From the NCBI GenBank assembly GCA_029204225.1, contig CM055095.1:57301898-57365897 (forward strand): a DNA stretch of 64,000 nt, read 5' to 3'. Positions 33,951 to 47,366 of the stretch are shown piece by piece. The position numbers were made by a program, and so were the translations under genes. Positions within the stretch are counted from its first letter, which is position 1. Each line of letters opens with the position of its first letter. The DNA comes from Diphasiastrum complanatum (Eukaryota > Streptophyta > Lycopodiopsida > Lycopodiales > Lycopodiaceae). Under the pieces are notes generated by a model, which saw nothing but the letters and a program-made list of their open reading frames with translations, ran no database searches and had not been told where the DNA came from.

Positions 33951-34594
33951 CTTAGCATGCTATGGAAAGGTGAGAGGCATGTCGGTGCTTAGAGTGACCG
34001 CGTTTTGCTGCCAAGGCCGCTTGGCGAGCATGCAATGAAAAGGCGAGAGCTATGGGCGGGGTAAGTCTCCCTCTGAGGCCGTTCTGCCATGCAAGGGCCT
34101 TATGCCTCAGGCAGTAGCACTTCTGGCAGCATAACAGACAACAAGGCAAACCTTCCCAAGCATGAAATAGTCTTTACTTCTTCTTTTTTGCCTTAAAAAA
34201 CAATTTTACATGCACCTTCCAGCACTGGACAAGTACATGTAAAAAGAATTTGAAAAACAAAAAAAACAAAGCAAAACAAAAAACAAAAAGCAAAAAAAAC
34301 ACAACCCACGGATTCTGCACACGGAGCCGGTTCCCATTTCTTCATAAACAGTAACAAAGTGATTTTACGTAGGTGCTAGTTTTGCTTAAGCGTGCAATGG
34401 AAAGGCGAGAGTTACGTAGGTGCTTACAATTAGCTAGTTCTGCTCCCAAGGCCCCTTAGGGAGCACGCAATGGAAAGGCAACACTTATGTACATGCTTAC
34501 CTTGAGCGAGGTTTGTTCCCAAGACTACTTCTCGAGCATGCAATGGAAATTTGAGAGTTGTATAGGTGCTTACATTGCAATGGCTTTGTTCCTC
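33951..34594. repeat. 71-bp minisatellite in two blocks
   Basis: Units begin near 33953, 34024, 34391, 34461 and 34533, each with AGCATGCAATGGAAAGGCGA-like start, then a GTAGGTGCTTAC block and TTGCTCCCAAGGCC. Spacing within blocks is 70-72 bp. The two blocks are split by about 290 bp of unrelated A-rich sequence (34090-34380). Copies are diverged by point changes. Confidence 0.8.
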
Positions 34595-36199
<1,605 letters not shown>

Positions 36200-36963
36200 G
36201 TTTCTAGCCACAAAGCTTTGATAGCTTTCGAGTTCGTGTCTGTAGAAATACAAAGCAACTACCCATAGGCAGAAACCACCCCAGACCATAACCGCTGCAT
36301 AACGGTTTCAATGAAGAAAGACACGAAGGTCAAACGAACGAAGGAGACTGAAGGAGAGAGAGACTGAAGGAGCTCGAAACACCCAAAGACCGAAAGACGG
36401 CGGATCTTCATGCTCCAAGTACAAAGATCAAACAAGTACCAGGAGGACGTCCACCTCCACGGATGATATTGAAGGCAATCTGAGTACCGTTAGAACGCGC
36501 TAAACCAGCCGTTCTTGTAATCACTGATTAACTTAAATTTTTTTCTCTCTATTCATATAAATAGATCAAACACGAGAGAATCGGTTGAACATCAAATTGA
36601 TTGAGCACCAATATGAGCTAGCCATAGAACTACCAACCGATGTCCAAGAGTCCGCTAGTAAGCGAGACTGTCTGATATAGTTCGTGAGAGACATAGTATC
36701 TCTTGCGCCGACGCACTGGGTGGATTTGTCATACAGTGCTCTAGAAAAGATCATTGATAATACAGTAGTTGTTATGCACATGCTTATTTTTACCTTGAAT
36801 GATATTGAATGTTTTGATATCTAACCGTTGTCTGTACATGTTTAGTTGTTTATCTTTATTCCGCACACTAGCTCATTCTTGTTGAATGCTTAAACAAATT
36901 TGAAACGTAGGTCAGCACTGTCTGTCTACACTCTGGAAGATTGTAGATCTCCATAGTGAGGAG
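36200..36963 (+). mobile_element. Copia LTR, family C, cut by the element at 36964
   Basis: Reverse-complement similarity to 48595-49100: shared blocks include ATAACGGTTT, GAAAGACAC-GAAGG, AGATCATTGATAATA, GAATGTTTTGAT, TTGTTGAATGCTTAAA and CTGTCTACACTCTGGA in the same order. It runs up to 36963, where the LTR of the next element starts, so that element appears to have inserted into or beside it. Confidence 0.65.
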
Positions 36964-37583
36964 TGTGAAGGATTTTAGATCAATGATGATCCAATCCATA
37001 AAATGATCTTGGGTTACAAAAGAAGCTACTCTACCAATCTCACGAATGTAGAAAAATCAGCATCTACACACAAAATGAGATGCATACTCTAATAGAACTT
37101 GATCAAACATGAATCAAAAGATAAACTACTATTGCTTTCCATACAAAACCAGCAAGCTACTGTATCTCACACGTGTGGATCCAAAAATAGCAGATATAAT
37201 TCATTCTACACATAGAATTGCATGCAATCACAAGTATAGTGCACCAATGGATAGTAAAACCCAAGAGAACCATGTATAAGCATGCAATGAGATAGAGAAG
37301 AGAGAAGATATGTCTCTCCATGAGTTACATCCTTTTATAGCAAGTCCAAACCCTATTTGGCCACTTGGCTTTTTCACCAAAATGTAAGCCCTACTATTTT
37401 TGGGTCTAGATTCAAAGTACCCAACATTTAAATTTGAATCTACTCAAACTCGACTTGTAACTTTCCCACACTTTCAAAAAGTGGCTATTTAAATAAAATT
37501 TAGACTAATGAACTTCTAAGTCTAAAACAAAGTTGGCCTCAATTTGCCAAATATAGAAATGTAGCAAATATGATCAAACTAGT
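36964..37583 (-). mobile_element. 3' LTR of the family A copia element
   Basis: TGTGAAGGATTTTAGATC...ATCAAACTAGT; pairs with 41789-42444. It contains the inner end of the RNase H frame on its boundary side. Confidence 0.85.
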
Positions 37584-37856
37584 ATGCTTGCTCCTAGCAT
37601 GAAAGATAGGATTGGTTGCCAATCTTTGGGCTAATTGATTGTCACAAAAGATGATTGGGCTCTTTGAAAAATCCAGCAAGTGAAAATCCTTGATCATCCT
37701 CTTGATCCATACCATCTCCTTTGTGCAATGTGTAAGAGCTTTGTACTCGGACTCACTAGATGACAATGAGATAGTGGCTTGTTTCTTCGACATACATGAT
37801 ATAGCTCCATCACCTATGAAAACAACAAAATCTCGAGTTCCAATGATGTACCTCAA
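37539..37856 (-). pseudogene. Copia RNase H, family A element
   Basis: Shows LRYIIGTRDF, SCMSKKQATISLSSSESEYKALTHC, MVWIKRMIKDF, IIFCDNQLAQRLATNP and FHARSKHT. A stretch that should carry the D-A-D-W-A-G active site is deleted between GTRDF and FIGDGA, so RNase H would be inactive. The frame runs a few dozen bases into the 3' LTR. It resembles the RNase H scrap at 16986-17335. Confidence 0.88.
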
Positions 37857-37913
37857 AACTCATTTTCCTAGCTTCCAATGCTCCTCACTAGGATCTTGCA
37901 TGACTTGACTCAA

Positions 37914-38799
37914 TCATCCAACACAATAGCTTAGATATGCTCTAGTAATGGTTAGATAGATGAGTGAACCAACTAGCTTTCTATAGAGACTAATGTCCTT
38001 GAAGGATCTTTCACTACCTCTTATAGTTAGCTTTACACGAGACTCCATAGGTGTATCACTAGCTTTTGCATCTACCATATGAAATCTTTCTAGAATAGAA
38101 TTAGCATACTTCTCTTGACAAATGAAAGTAGATTGAGAAGATCTAATGACTTCTATTCCCAAAATGTAATGCAAGTTACCAAGATCATGCACCTCAAACT
38201 CCTTCTTAAGAGCACTCTTGATATCCTCCACATCTTGATTATCTCCACCACTCAAGATGATATCATCCACATAGATTAGCAAGATGGTAACATCATTTCT
38301 AGAAAACCTATAATAAAATGAACGATCATACTCACTCATAACAAAGCCTTGAGAGAGTAAAAAGGTGTTAAGCTTAGCAAACCAACTCCTTGGTGCTTGC
38401 TTAAGGCCAACTCTTTTGTAGTAGACACACATAATTTGGCTTTGTTGATTAAATGTAGCTCTCAGGTTGCTCCATGTACACTTCCTCCTCAAGATCACCA
38501 TTCAAGAATGTATTTGTAATGTCCATTTGCCATAGATCCCATCCACAAAGTGTAGCAAGTGCGATAATGACTCGAATGCTTACCATCTTCGCCACGGGTG
38601 CAAAGGTCTCATCATAGTCAATCCCTTGTTGTTGAGCATATCCTTTTGCCACTAACCTTGCCTTGTACTTGTTGATAGATCCATCTTGGTTTGTCTTCAC
38701 CTCGAAGATCCATTTGCATCCAATAGCTTTCTTGTCCTTAGGTAACTCCACCAATCTCCATGTTCCATTCTTCATAAGATCTTGATACTCAAGATTCAT
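37914..38799 (-). pseudogene. Copia reverse transcriptase, family A element
   Basis: Two overlapping open pieces. 38799-38449: NGTWRLVELPKDKKAIGCKW, NKYKARLVAKGYAQQQGIDY, ETFAPVAKMVSIR and WQMDITNTFLNGDL with the first catalytic Asp. 38501-37914: GLKQAPRSWFAKL, LLIYVDDIILSG with the YVDD catalytic centre, FEVHDLGNLHYILGIEV and RKLVGSLIYLTITR. RT copies element RNA into DNA. A frameshift near 38460 joins the pieces, and some 15-20 residues around it are garbled. Key residues are otherwise intact. Confidence 0.92.
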
Positions 38800-38888
38800 T
38801 GCTTGGATCCACTCCTCTTCTTTCCTTGCTTCATCTACACTTGCAGGTTCATCAAAAGAGGTTAGGAAAGCAAAATAATCTCCAGAAA

Positions 38889-39233
38889 CTACTTGCTTAC
38901 CCTTTTCATCATATGTGAGCGTTGAAGGTACTTGTCTTTCCCTTGTGTTCTCCTTGGCTTTTGACTTGATGAAGGTCCATCATCATCACCATCTAAAGTA
39001 GGATCCTTTACATCAACATCAAGAATGTTAGATCCATCCACACCTTTGTCAATCATGCTTGAAGACACTTTTGGAATGTTCCCCTCATAAAAAATGAGAT
39101 CTCTACCAGCAATCACTTTGTAAGTAGAAGGAATGTAAACCTTGTAGGCTTTACTCACCTCTATATCCAACAAAAATACCTCTTCTTGAAGATGGATCCT
39201 CCTTGGTCCTATCATCAAGAGTAATGTTGGCAT
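38889..39233 (-). pseudogene. Linker between copia integrase and RT
   Basis: Encodes the integrase tail: YKVYIPSTYKVIAGRDLIFYE, matching the usual KGYRLYDP/V...RDVxFxE element of copia integrase C-termini, followed by an acidic, Ser-rich linker (DGDDDGPSSSQK). It is in a different frame from both neighbours. Confidence 0.75.
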
Positions 39234-39239
39234 AGCATG

Positions 39240-40228
39240 TCATCCAAAAGTTCTTAGAAAGTTGATACTCAGCCTCCTCTTGAATAGCATCTCAAAAGGT
39301 GTCCTTCCATCCAAAATAGCATTCGGCCACCTATTGCACAATAAATTGGCACACAACAAAGCTTGATCCCAAAATGGTTTATCAAGATTAGCACTTAACC
39401 TCGTGGCTTTAGCACTTCCATGTAAAGTCCTATTCTTCCTTTCAAGCACTCCATTTTGTTGTGGGGTCCTTAATGTTGTATACTCCCTCTTGATCTCGAT
39501 CCCATGCTCATCACAAAACACCTTGACATTGGTAGATATGTACTCACCACCATTGTCACTTCTTTAGCACTTGATCCTTGTGGAAAATTGGTTCTCCCTT
39601 GCATTCTCGAACTTGATAAAGACATCATACACTTCATCCTTGATCTTTAGTAGATAGATCCAGCAAAATTTATTAAAATCATCAATCAAAGTTACATACA
39701 TCTTAGCTCCACTATTGCTAATTGTAGTAAATCCATGAATATCCGAATGTACAAGTTGAAAAGGTTGTGTGATCTAGATGTAGATCTAGTATAAGGTAGT
39801 CTATGTGACTTAGACAAAGCACAAGACTCACAAGAATGAATGATGCCACTTAAGGAACTTGTCACAACCTTCTTTCTAGCCATTACCTCCAATGACTTGA
39901 GGTTGAGGTGTCTCATCCTTCTATGCCAAACCTCTTGAATAGTTATCTGCTCTCTTGCAACACATCCAACTTGGTTAGCAATAACACAAGCATCTAGTTT
40001 GAACAACTTTCCTTGCCTTTTACCTTTTCCAATCAAGACATCCTTCCTTTTGATCATACAAGCATCTCCATCAAACTCAACCTTGAGGCCTTTACTTAGC
40101 ATTTGACTCACTAAGCAAATTCTTGGTAATAGCGAGAATGACCAAGACATCTTCCAAATGAACATTCCTATTTGTAGAGAGAGAAGTGGGAACTGTGCCA
40201 ACCCCTTTGATTGCACACTCACCATCAT
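39240..40228 (-). pseudogene. Copia pre-integrase and integrase, family A element
   Basis: 40228-39692 carries the pre-integrase zinc-binding part: VWHRRMRHLNLKSLEVM, then CESCALSKSHRLPY (H-H-C-C). After frame breaks, RSDNGGEY lies near 39560, and 39521-39240 carries the rest of the core: FCDEHGIEIKREYTTLRTPQQNGVLERKNRTL, quoted here in parts as TPQQNGV and ERKNRTL, with the catalytic Glu. At least two frameshifts and one stop disable it. Confidence 0.88.
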
Positions 40229-41192
40229 TGGCCGTGTAGGTCACCCTCTTGTCATTTCCATATGCCAACAAAGAAGTGAAATACTCTTTGTGAAAAGTCA
40301 TGTGTGAACTTGCTCCACTATCAATCCACCAAGGATCTAGATCTCCATCATTAGCAAGCATACATGAAGACATCACAAAAGCATCATCATTTGCATCTTG
40401 AACATCCAAACCATCCTCATCAAGAGTAAGATTACATTGCTTGTCTCCTTGATCTCTCTTCTTCTTGTAGCACTCACTTGCAAATGTCCTTTGATGCCAC
40501 AATAGAAGCACTTGAGCTTTTATCTATCCTTCTTTTTGCCATTTGAAGAAGCATCCACTTGATCTTGCCCTTTAGGCCACTTACTTTTGTTTTTGCCCTT
40601 GAATTTGCCCTTTATGAACATAGCCTCCTCTTGAAGTGTTGATGTAGATCCAACTCTTAAGCCTATATTCTTCATTGATCAAGATCTCTTGAACATCCAT
40701 CAAACTTGGCGAAGTCTTTTGAATAGCAATAATCTGAACAATGTTAGCATGAGCATCCAGCAATCCATTAAGAATAACTTGAACAAGCTCTCCTTCCCTA
40801 ATGCTTTGCTTTCATCCTCAAAACAAAAGTACTTGGACTTTCTTCATTCTTTTGAAAACAAGAAAAGATTTGCCTTCTTAAAGTCAACACTTAGAAGTAG
40901 ACTTGGATTCATAAAGCTTCTTCAATGAATCCCAAGCATCCTTAGATGAAGTACACTTACCAACTTCCTTGAGAGGCTCATTGGTAACAATCATCTTGAT
41001 AATGTGTAGAGCCCTTTTGGCCCTCTTATCATACCTCATTTGGTCTTGTTGTGTTGCTGGTCTCTCCTCCAAATCTATATCCAAAACATTATTCATCTCA
41101 AGAAGTGATTCCATCCTCACTTTCCACAATGAATAGTTACTTGCGGTAGGCCTATCATTGGCTTCCAACATGACTCCACTTGATGTTGCCAT
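40092..41192 (-). pseudogene. Copia gag-protease, family A element
   Basis: Gag starts at the Met at 41192 (NDRPTASNYSLWKVRMESLL, KRALHIIKMIV, SSKDAWDSLKKLYES) and breaks off at 40884. A shifted remainder continues (EGELVQVILNGLLDAH, 40810-40581). A degenerate knuckle (HQRTFASECYKKK) begins the next piece, followed by the protease WWIDSGASSHMTFHKEY with an intact D-S-G. Several frameshifts and a short internal loss separate the parts. Gag packages the RNA; protease would mature the polyprotein. Confidence 0.88.
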
Positions 41193-41776
41193 GTAGCAAT
41201 GACCTGATCTTCTTTTTCAACATGTTTCACAAAGCACTCCTTTGAACAAAAACAAACGTTTTCAAAAGAAATCACAAAGATTTGAAACTATCTCTAAAAT
41301 TCTCTTCTAGCACTTATACCAAGAAAATCAACACATAGAATCATGAAATCTTGATCAACCTATGATCTATCCTCAATCTACTGACTTTTGCCACTTCCTA
41401 AGATTGAAACACACTCAAATGAAGTACAACAACCTCACTATATAGAGATCCGATCAAAATTAGAGTTTTGAAAAAATCACAAAAAATTGATTATTCCAAA
41501 TCTACATGCAAATGCTGAAAATTTGATATGCAATCTATTAGCCACCACTTAGGCTGATCCAATGATCAAAAAATCGGCCAAATCTAGTATGTGAATTCGA
41601 AAATCAGAATTGATCAAGTTTTTGAACCTATATAGATTTTTGATCTACAAAAGATCCAATCTACAAAAGCAAAAAACTCAATTTTGGTATAGAATCCTCT
41701 CTAGCATGCTCTAACCTTGATATCTTGACCAAATCATTGATAGATATGATTTCCTCCTTCATAATCTAAAACACAA

Positions 41777-41788
41777 GCTCTAATACCA
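41777..41788 (-). promoter_or_regulatory. tRNA-iMet primer-binding site, family A element
   Basis: Minus strand TGGTATTAGAGC, one change from the consensus, directly beside the TG...CA LTR end at 41789. Confidence 0.9.
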
Positions 41789-42444
41789 TGTGAAAGATCT
41801 CAGATCAATGATGATCCAATCCATAAAAAGATCTTGGGTTACAAAAGTAGCTACTCTACCAATCTCACCAATGTAGAAAAATCAGCATCTACGCACAAAA
41901 TGAGATGCTAACTCTAATAGAACTTGATCAAACATGAATCAAAAGATAAATTACTGTTGTTGTCCATACAGAACTAGCAAGCTATTGTATTTCACACATG
42001 TGGATTCAAAAATAGCAAATATAGATCATTCTACACATAGAATTGCATGCAATCACAAGTATAGTGCACCAATGGATAGTAGAACCCAAGAGAACCATGT
42101 ATAAGCATGAAATGAGATAGAGAAGAGAGAAGATATGTCTCTCCATGAGTTACATCCTTTTATAGGAGGTCCAAACCCTATTTGGTCACTTGGCTTTCCC
42201 ACCAAAATGTAAACCCTTTCCCACCAAAGTGTAAACCCTACTAGTTTTGGGTCTAGATTCAAAGTACCCAACATTCAAATTTGAATCTACTCAAACTCGA
42301 CTTCTAACTTTCCCACACTTTCAAAAAGTGTTTATTCAAATGAAATTTAGACTAATGAACTTTGAAAAGTCAAAATCTAAGTCTAAAACAAAGATGGCCT
42401 CAATTTGCCAAATATAGAAATGTAGCAAATTTAATCAAACTAGT
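41789..42444 (-). mobile_element. 5' LTR of the family A copia element
   Basis: TGTGAAAGATCTCAGATC...ATCAAACTAGT, matching 36964-37583 along its length. On the minus strand it carries the promoter that would drive the element; a CTATAAAAGG box (plus strand CCTTTTATAG near 42156-42165) is a good TATA candidate. Confidence 0.85.
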
Positions 42445-42723
42445 TGAATCTTTCGGAGCAAATTGGCAATCTTGAGTTTTCTACACATTTGTCTTGAGTT
42501 TTTGTGAATGCTTTGGTATCTAAACTTGATTCCACTTAATCTATGATAATGGGTTGTATTGAATCCGTACCACACACGTGGGGGGTCGAAATTTCATGTT
42601 TGATCAATGGTTTTGATTGCTCTTGATTGTGGGATCCAATATTGCTTTTCTAGATCGATCAATCAATCACTCTTGGAGCCTTCTGTAGGTTCATTTATGG
42701 TCCTTTGTACAATGCTTTCAACA
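42445..42723 (+). mobile_element. Copia LTR, family B-like, plus strand
   Basis: Starts at the outer edge of the previous element and ends ...CTTTCAACA before an exact primer site. Its start (TGAATC...AAATTGGCAATCTTGAG) resembles the inverted outer end of the 14261-14962 LTR, but it is shorter. Confidence 0.6.
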
Positions 42724-43080
42724 TGGTATCAGAGCCAAGTACAAGAGGATAATCATTGATCAAAGGACAACCCATTTTTAGCAAGTTGTTTCTAGAAAGC
42801 TAGTCTTGAGAGGGCAAGTCCAAATCAAGTCTTAGGTTGAAGATTTGGGATCCAAACTTGGTGAGGGTCACCAGATGTACTTCCCACATGTGTGGGCACC
42901 TCTGTACCAGCATCTAATCTTCATTATTCACAATATCCAAACAATTGCATTCTATGTCATCTTGATGAGTTTTTTGGTGCTAGTTCTAGGAAAAGCATCA
43001 AAGTATGTTTGCCATCAATTAGATTTGGCTTAGTGTCATGAGATATAATTATTTGAGGCCGAGTTCAAGCCCTATAAAGG
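42724..43080 (+). mobile_element. Primer-binding site and leader of a plus-strand copia B element
   Basis: TGGTATCAGAGC at 42724-42735, then CAAGTACAAGAGG and a leader that matches, in inverse orientation, the copia B leader at 14040-14250 (ATTTTTAGCAAGTT, GAGAGGGCAAG, CACATGTGTGGGCACCTCTG). No gag follows; the copy is truncated. Confidence 0.8.
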
Positions 43081-44164
43081 TGTTTTATAGGTCTTGAAGA
43101 ACATTAGAGCATTAGCTGGAATCTCCTTGTAGCACACTAGTTTTACCATCTTGAAATTTTTACTATTTCAACTTGTTAACATCTTGGAATTTTTTTTACG
43201 TAATTTTTATCAATATGCTCACATGCATTTTCAAATTGTAATGGCATTTTTCAAGAATCTCTTAAAAAATACAATGTAGATGTTTCATGCCCACATACAA
43301 TTTATTATCGGTCTACTTATGTGCATCTTCAAATTGTGTAGAAACGTGTCAAGAATCACTTTAAAAGCTACAATGTAGAGGTTTCAAGTCACATACAATT
43401 TCATAGATTTGAAACTAAATTACATTGACTTAAAATGGCTTGCAATGATCAACTTTACTAAATGAAGAGCTTGCAATATGCAAATAAGTTACTAGCATCA
43501 TATGCATCCACAATATATCATAAAAGAATGGTGCTTTTGGAGAAGGACAAGAATATTGATGATTTATTTTTTAATTTTTGTGGCTCTACTTAAATTAGCA
43601 CAATACATTAAGCTTGCTATGATAAAGCTACTTATTCTATTGCAAGGATATAGCATCAACCATATACATAGCTAATTGAAGCTTTTCCAGATACTTTTAG
43701 AATTGGAGATTGGACTCATAGTCCTACTTGAGGTCTTGGCCTTAATATTCTATTTAATTATTGTGAAGTTTTTTTTATTTCATTTGTTCGTGGGTGTGAG
43801 ACTATACTGCTCATAATTGAAATAGGTAGATGAACCCTAGTAATTGAGAGTATAGTAGCTTTTATCAACATTATACTAGGATATTGCTTATATATTGGGT
43901 AATATAATATAGTGCTTGATGCAATCTATCCACTTTATTTTAATTTATTGATATAAATTTTTTTATACTTGTATACTCTTTTATCAAAATTTGCAAATCA
44001 AACATGTCATATGAATCTTACACTTGAACAACTCAAAATTTTCAAGCTTCTTTTATTATGGACATATATAACTTTGAGATCTACTCAATTCACTATATTG
44101 ATAATTTTTTAGCTTGTTATCTTCATGATCACATTCTTATTATTAAGAGAGAAAAAGAATTGAT
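43081..44164. other. Unassigned AT-rich DNA
   Basis: No gene seen. Two similar stretches (TTTCAAGAATCTCTTAAAAAAT and CAAGAATCACTTTAAAAGCT, each trimmed) about 90 bp apart near 43245-43390 are a diverged tandem duplication. Confidence 0.4.
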
Positions 44165-44300
44165 TTAATTAGCTATTGTGTAAGGGGTAAGAACTTGGCT
44201 TGTGTGATTGCCCAACCAAGTTTGAGTCCTTGTACAAATGTGTAAGGATATCATTGAAGTTGTGAAGTCCAACATTTGGGGCCAAATTGTTGTTGAACTT
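44165..44300 (+). mobile_element. tRNA-derived SINE candidate 1
   Basis: A tRNA-like head (GTGTAAGGGGTAAGAACTTG as A-box region, CCAAGTTTGAGTCCTTG as B box) followed by a tail AATGTGTAAGGATATCATTG...TTTGGGGC. The same head-tail order occurs at 47145-47265. It would be transcribed by RNA polymerase III. No poly(A) or target duplication defined. Confidence 0.5.
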
Positions 44301-47140
44301 TTCCTTTTGATTTTGTGAAGACATTGTTGCTTGTGTTTAGGGGCTATGAAAGATGTTGTTGCTTGTCCCTTGAGGTCCTAGAGACAGTTGATGCTTGCCC
44401 TTTGAGATTGTAAGACTAGTGTTGTCTATCCTAGGTGCTGAATACTTATGTTTCCTATCCTTTGGACTTGAAATGCAAATTTTTGCATATCCTTTGGGCC
44501 TATTCTACTGGGCCTAGTGCCCCTTATCATGAATATTATATAAAGCCATCTAGTTTTGGGTTAGCTTTTCTCATAGATGTCAACTCCTTGGTAGGTAACA
44601 TTACAAAAAGGAAACACTTTTTTGCATGCTAGATGCAAAAAAAATGCCTTGATAGTCAACTACATTATTTGAATGACCATTACAAGCAAAAAAATACCTA
44701 TTTTCATAATTTCGTTGCAAGCCACTAATTAATGTGCAAATTTATTCAAGAAAAAGATTTATGTAAATTTACTTGCAAAGATATACTTATTCCCATGCAA
44801 CTTTGTTTTACTTCATCTACATATGGTGTCAATCACTTTGTCTGATTGATTATGCTTCAAGTCCTTCATAGTAGTCAAGTTGGAACTGAGCCCATGTAGG
44901 CATAGGCTCTTAGTTATTGTGTGAGTAGATGTTTGGAGCTTTGTGGCGTGGGCTGAGCAACTGATGTGAAGTGTGGATATTTTACTTGATTATGATATTT
45001 GGATGAAATATCATTGTCGAAAAAGAATGATATTATTTGAATCGACGATTGTTGAAGAAAAAAAAATCTTGCCTCACAAGCTTGACACTAATCTAAAAGT
45101 TGAATACCTTTACATTCTTACTACATGAAGGTGAATCTAGCCATACTTGAGATATATGAAATTCATTGATAATAAGGTGATTGATATTAATGAGAAGCTT
45201 TGTCATAAGCATGGTATTCAAATCACTAAGGGACTAAAAAAAAACATTGCATGTTAGAAGAATTGAAAAATAGAAAAGACTCACTATAATGCTCAAACTC
45301 ACCCAAGACTGACACCTTAGCTTTTAGCAAAGCATCATAAAAGCTAAAATTCTAATATTTTTCTACTTTCATATATTTCGCAACCATATCTCCACTAAAA
45401 ATAAGCATAAAAGCAAAACAATTATATATGTGTTTTCCCAATGTCATTTCTCTATATATAGCCTTTGCCATTCTTGGGTATTTATTATCACACAATGCAT
45501 TCTAAATGTTGAACATGCCTTGTCACATGTGATGTCAAGCATCTTGGTTTTTAGAAAAGTGATATCCCTAAAGGATCATGTGAACTAAAAAATATACTCT
45601 TTTGTAGATTTGAGATTAGATCATGGTTTCACACACAAGGAGGAAAGTTTCAAATAATGGACTTAACCCCATAAACTTAACCTCTCTAAATTATTATGAG
45701 CATGAGGTTTTCACACAAGGCCACCTGATAGAGGTAAGCACAATGGGCCCAAATTTGAATTACCTAGCAGTAAGTAAACATGTTGAGGACATCTTATGGC
45801 AAGCAAACCTATCCCATGTTGGCATCAATTTTGCCATATATGATGTGGTATGTCTCTTAGTCTAAATGATTACCCATGCTAACAAGGACATGACATTAGT
45901 TCACTTACCTCTAAAGGTGAGGGCCCTCAATGTCAATTATGTGAGGCTATGTAAGCATGCCAATCCTTTCTTGGAGAAGCACTTTCAAGAGGATTTTGAG
46001 TTTCAATGCAAGTATTGAGCATATCTAGCTATGCATTTAATGGCATTCTAAGTTGTATGATATGGGACATATGTACTTATGACATGGGATTAGGCTCAAA
46101 TATGGAAGAGGTCTTGGGCTTAAAGGCTCATGTGTGTGAATCATGGCAACATCACAATTTTTTCACCTCGTAATCAAGATAATTTCATTTAGTATATCAC
46201 AAGATAGTCTCTAATTGAATTAATGGTAATCAATCAAGTTTTGGCTCTATAGAATTATCTAATAAAACATAACTAGGATAAGAATGATGTGAAATAGTGA
46301 ATACAAGAACAAGCTTAAAAAGTTTGAAATGATTGTGTTTACCTATAGGATTCTCACATATATTTTCACAAAATGATGTTTATATGTGATTCGTTAATTT
46401 TGGAGGTTGTGTTACCAAAGTAGTACGTTTATATATAATGAAAATTTCATGTGATGAATCTCGCTGTAAAAAATCTAATACATTGTAGATTATGAGGGAC
46501 ATACAAATGATGCAAATTACATTGATGTCATGTCATGGACGATTGACTCAATGTGTTGCATATGGCTATAAAGGTTGTGCCATTAGCAACAAAGGAAAAT
46601 TCGAGGAGAATTAGGTCTCTCAATTTTTTCATAATTGTAGTTTGTACTTATGTTAATCACTTTAAATTAAACCTTGCTTGAAGTATTATGTATGTTAATG
46701 TAGTATAGCTTGTAACATTGTGTTGATGTAGTTTTAAAACATGATTGTATCCATTGACGTACAATAAGAAGTTTTTTAGTTGAAAAAGTTGCATCAACTT
46801 TAGGCCTATTCAATATTCATTGGCAATATATAAAATTGTGTGATAGAAAGGTGATTTTAAATAGCCATTTTGACTCACTCATCACACTTTTTTAAATCTT
46901 TAACACTATCCAAAGTGAAATGACATTTAGATACCAATATCCACATATAATCATATATGCAAACACTTATCTTCATACTTATTGATGTGTGTATAATTGT
47001 CTAAAAGATTAAGAACTCGTATGACATTTTGTACAAACATGAAGAAACAAAATATAGAAGATACATTACTACGACAAGAGTAGCTAGCAAAGTTCTCATA
47101 TTTATAGTATTTGAAGATTTTTTTTTTTTGAGTCTCCTAA
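44301..47140. other. Unassigned AT-rich DNA
   Basis: 2.8 kb with no supported gene. A TTGTTGCTTGT/GATGCTTGCCC series near 44325-44405 suggests a short degenerate repeat. The 80-residue open frame at 45623-45865 shows no family feature. Confidence 0.4.
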
Positions 47141-47144
47141 AAGT

Positions 47145-47265
47145 TAGCACAATGTGTAAGAGCTTTGGTTTGGGCTTCCATATTCCAATTTAAGCTCTTG
47201 CACCAAGATGTTTACGAGGATGTGGAAGGCTTCAACCAAAGTTTTGGGCTTTGCACTCGATTGGG
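47145..47265 (+). mobile_element. tRNA-derived SINE candidate 2
   Basis: ATGTGTAAGAGCTTTGG (A-box region) and CCAATTTAAGCTCTTGCACC (decayed B box), then AAGATGTTTACGAGGATGTG and TTTTGGGC. Aligns by eye with candidate 1 through head and tail. Confidence 0.45.
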
Positions 47266-47366
47266 TGGTGGAGCCTTATGCTCAACATCTATTGTAGGCC
47301 TTCTCGCACATATATGTTGAAATGGCATTGGTCCAATTATGTATATATATTTGAAATGACATCGAC

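Larger units (their letters stand above)
36964..42444 (-). mobile_element. Near-complete copia element, family A (both LTRs)
   Basis: Minus-strand element of about 5.5 kb with 3' LTR (36964-37583), RNase H, RT, integrase, pre-integrase, protease, gag, primer site and 5' LTR (41789-42444). It is the most complete element in the window. The LTRs are strongly alike; the 5' copy has an extra 25-bp duplicated TTTCCCACCAAA-GTGTAAACCC segment and some single changes. Gag and pol carry frameshifts, stops and small deletions, so it is not autonomous. No target-site duplication could be confirmed. Confidence 0.88.

Noticed and set aside
34388-34594. CRISPR-like array suggested by regular 71-bp spacing
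   Set aside because: The whole unit repeats, there are no unique spacers, and this is plant nuclear DNA.
36964-42444. Target-site duplication flanking the near-complete copia element
   Set aside because: The flanking bases on the two sides do not match over five bases at any boundary I could justify.
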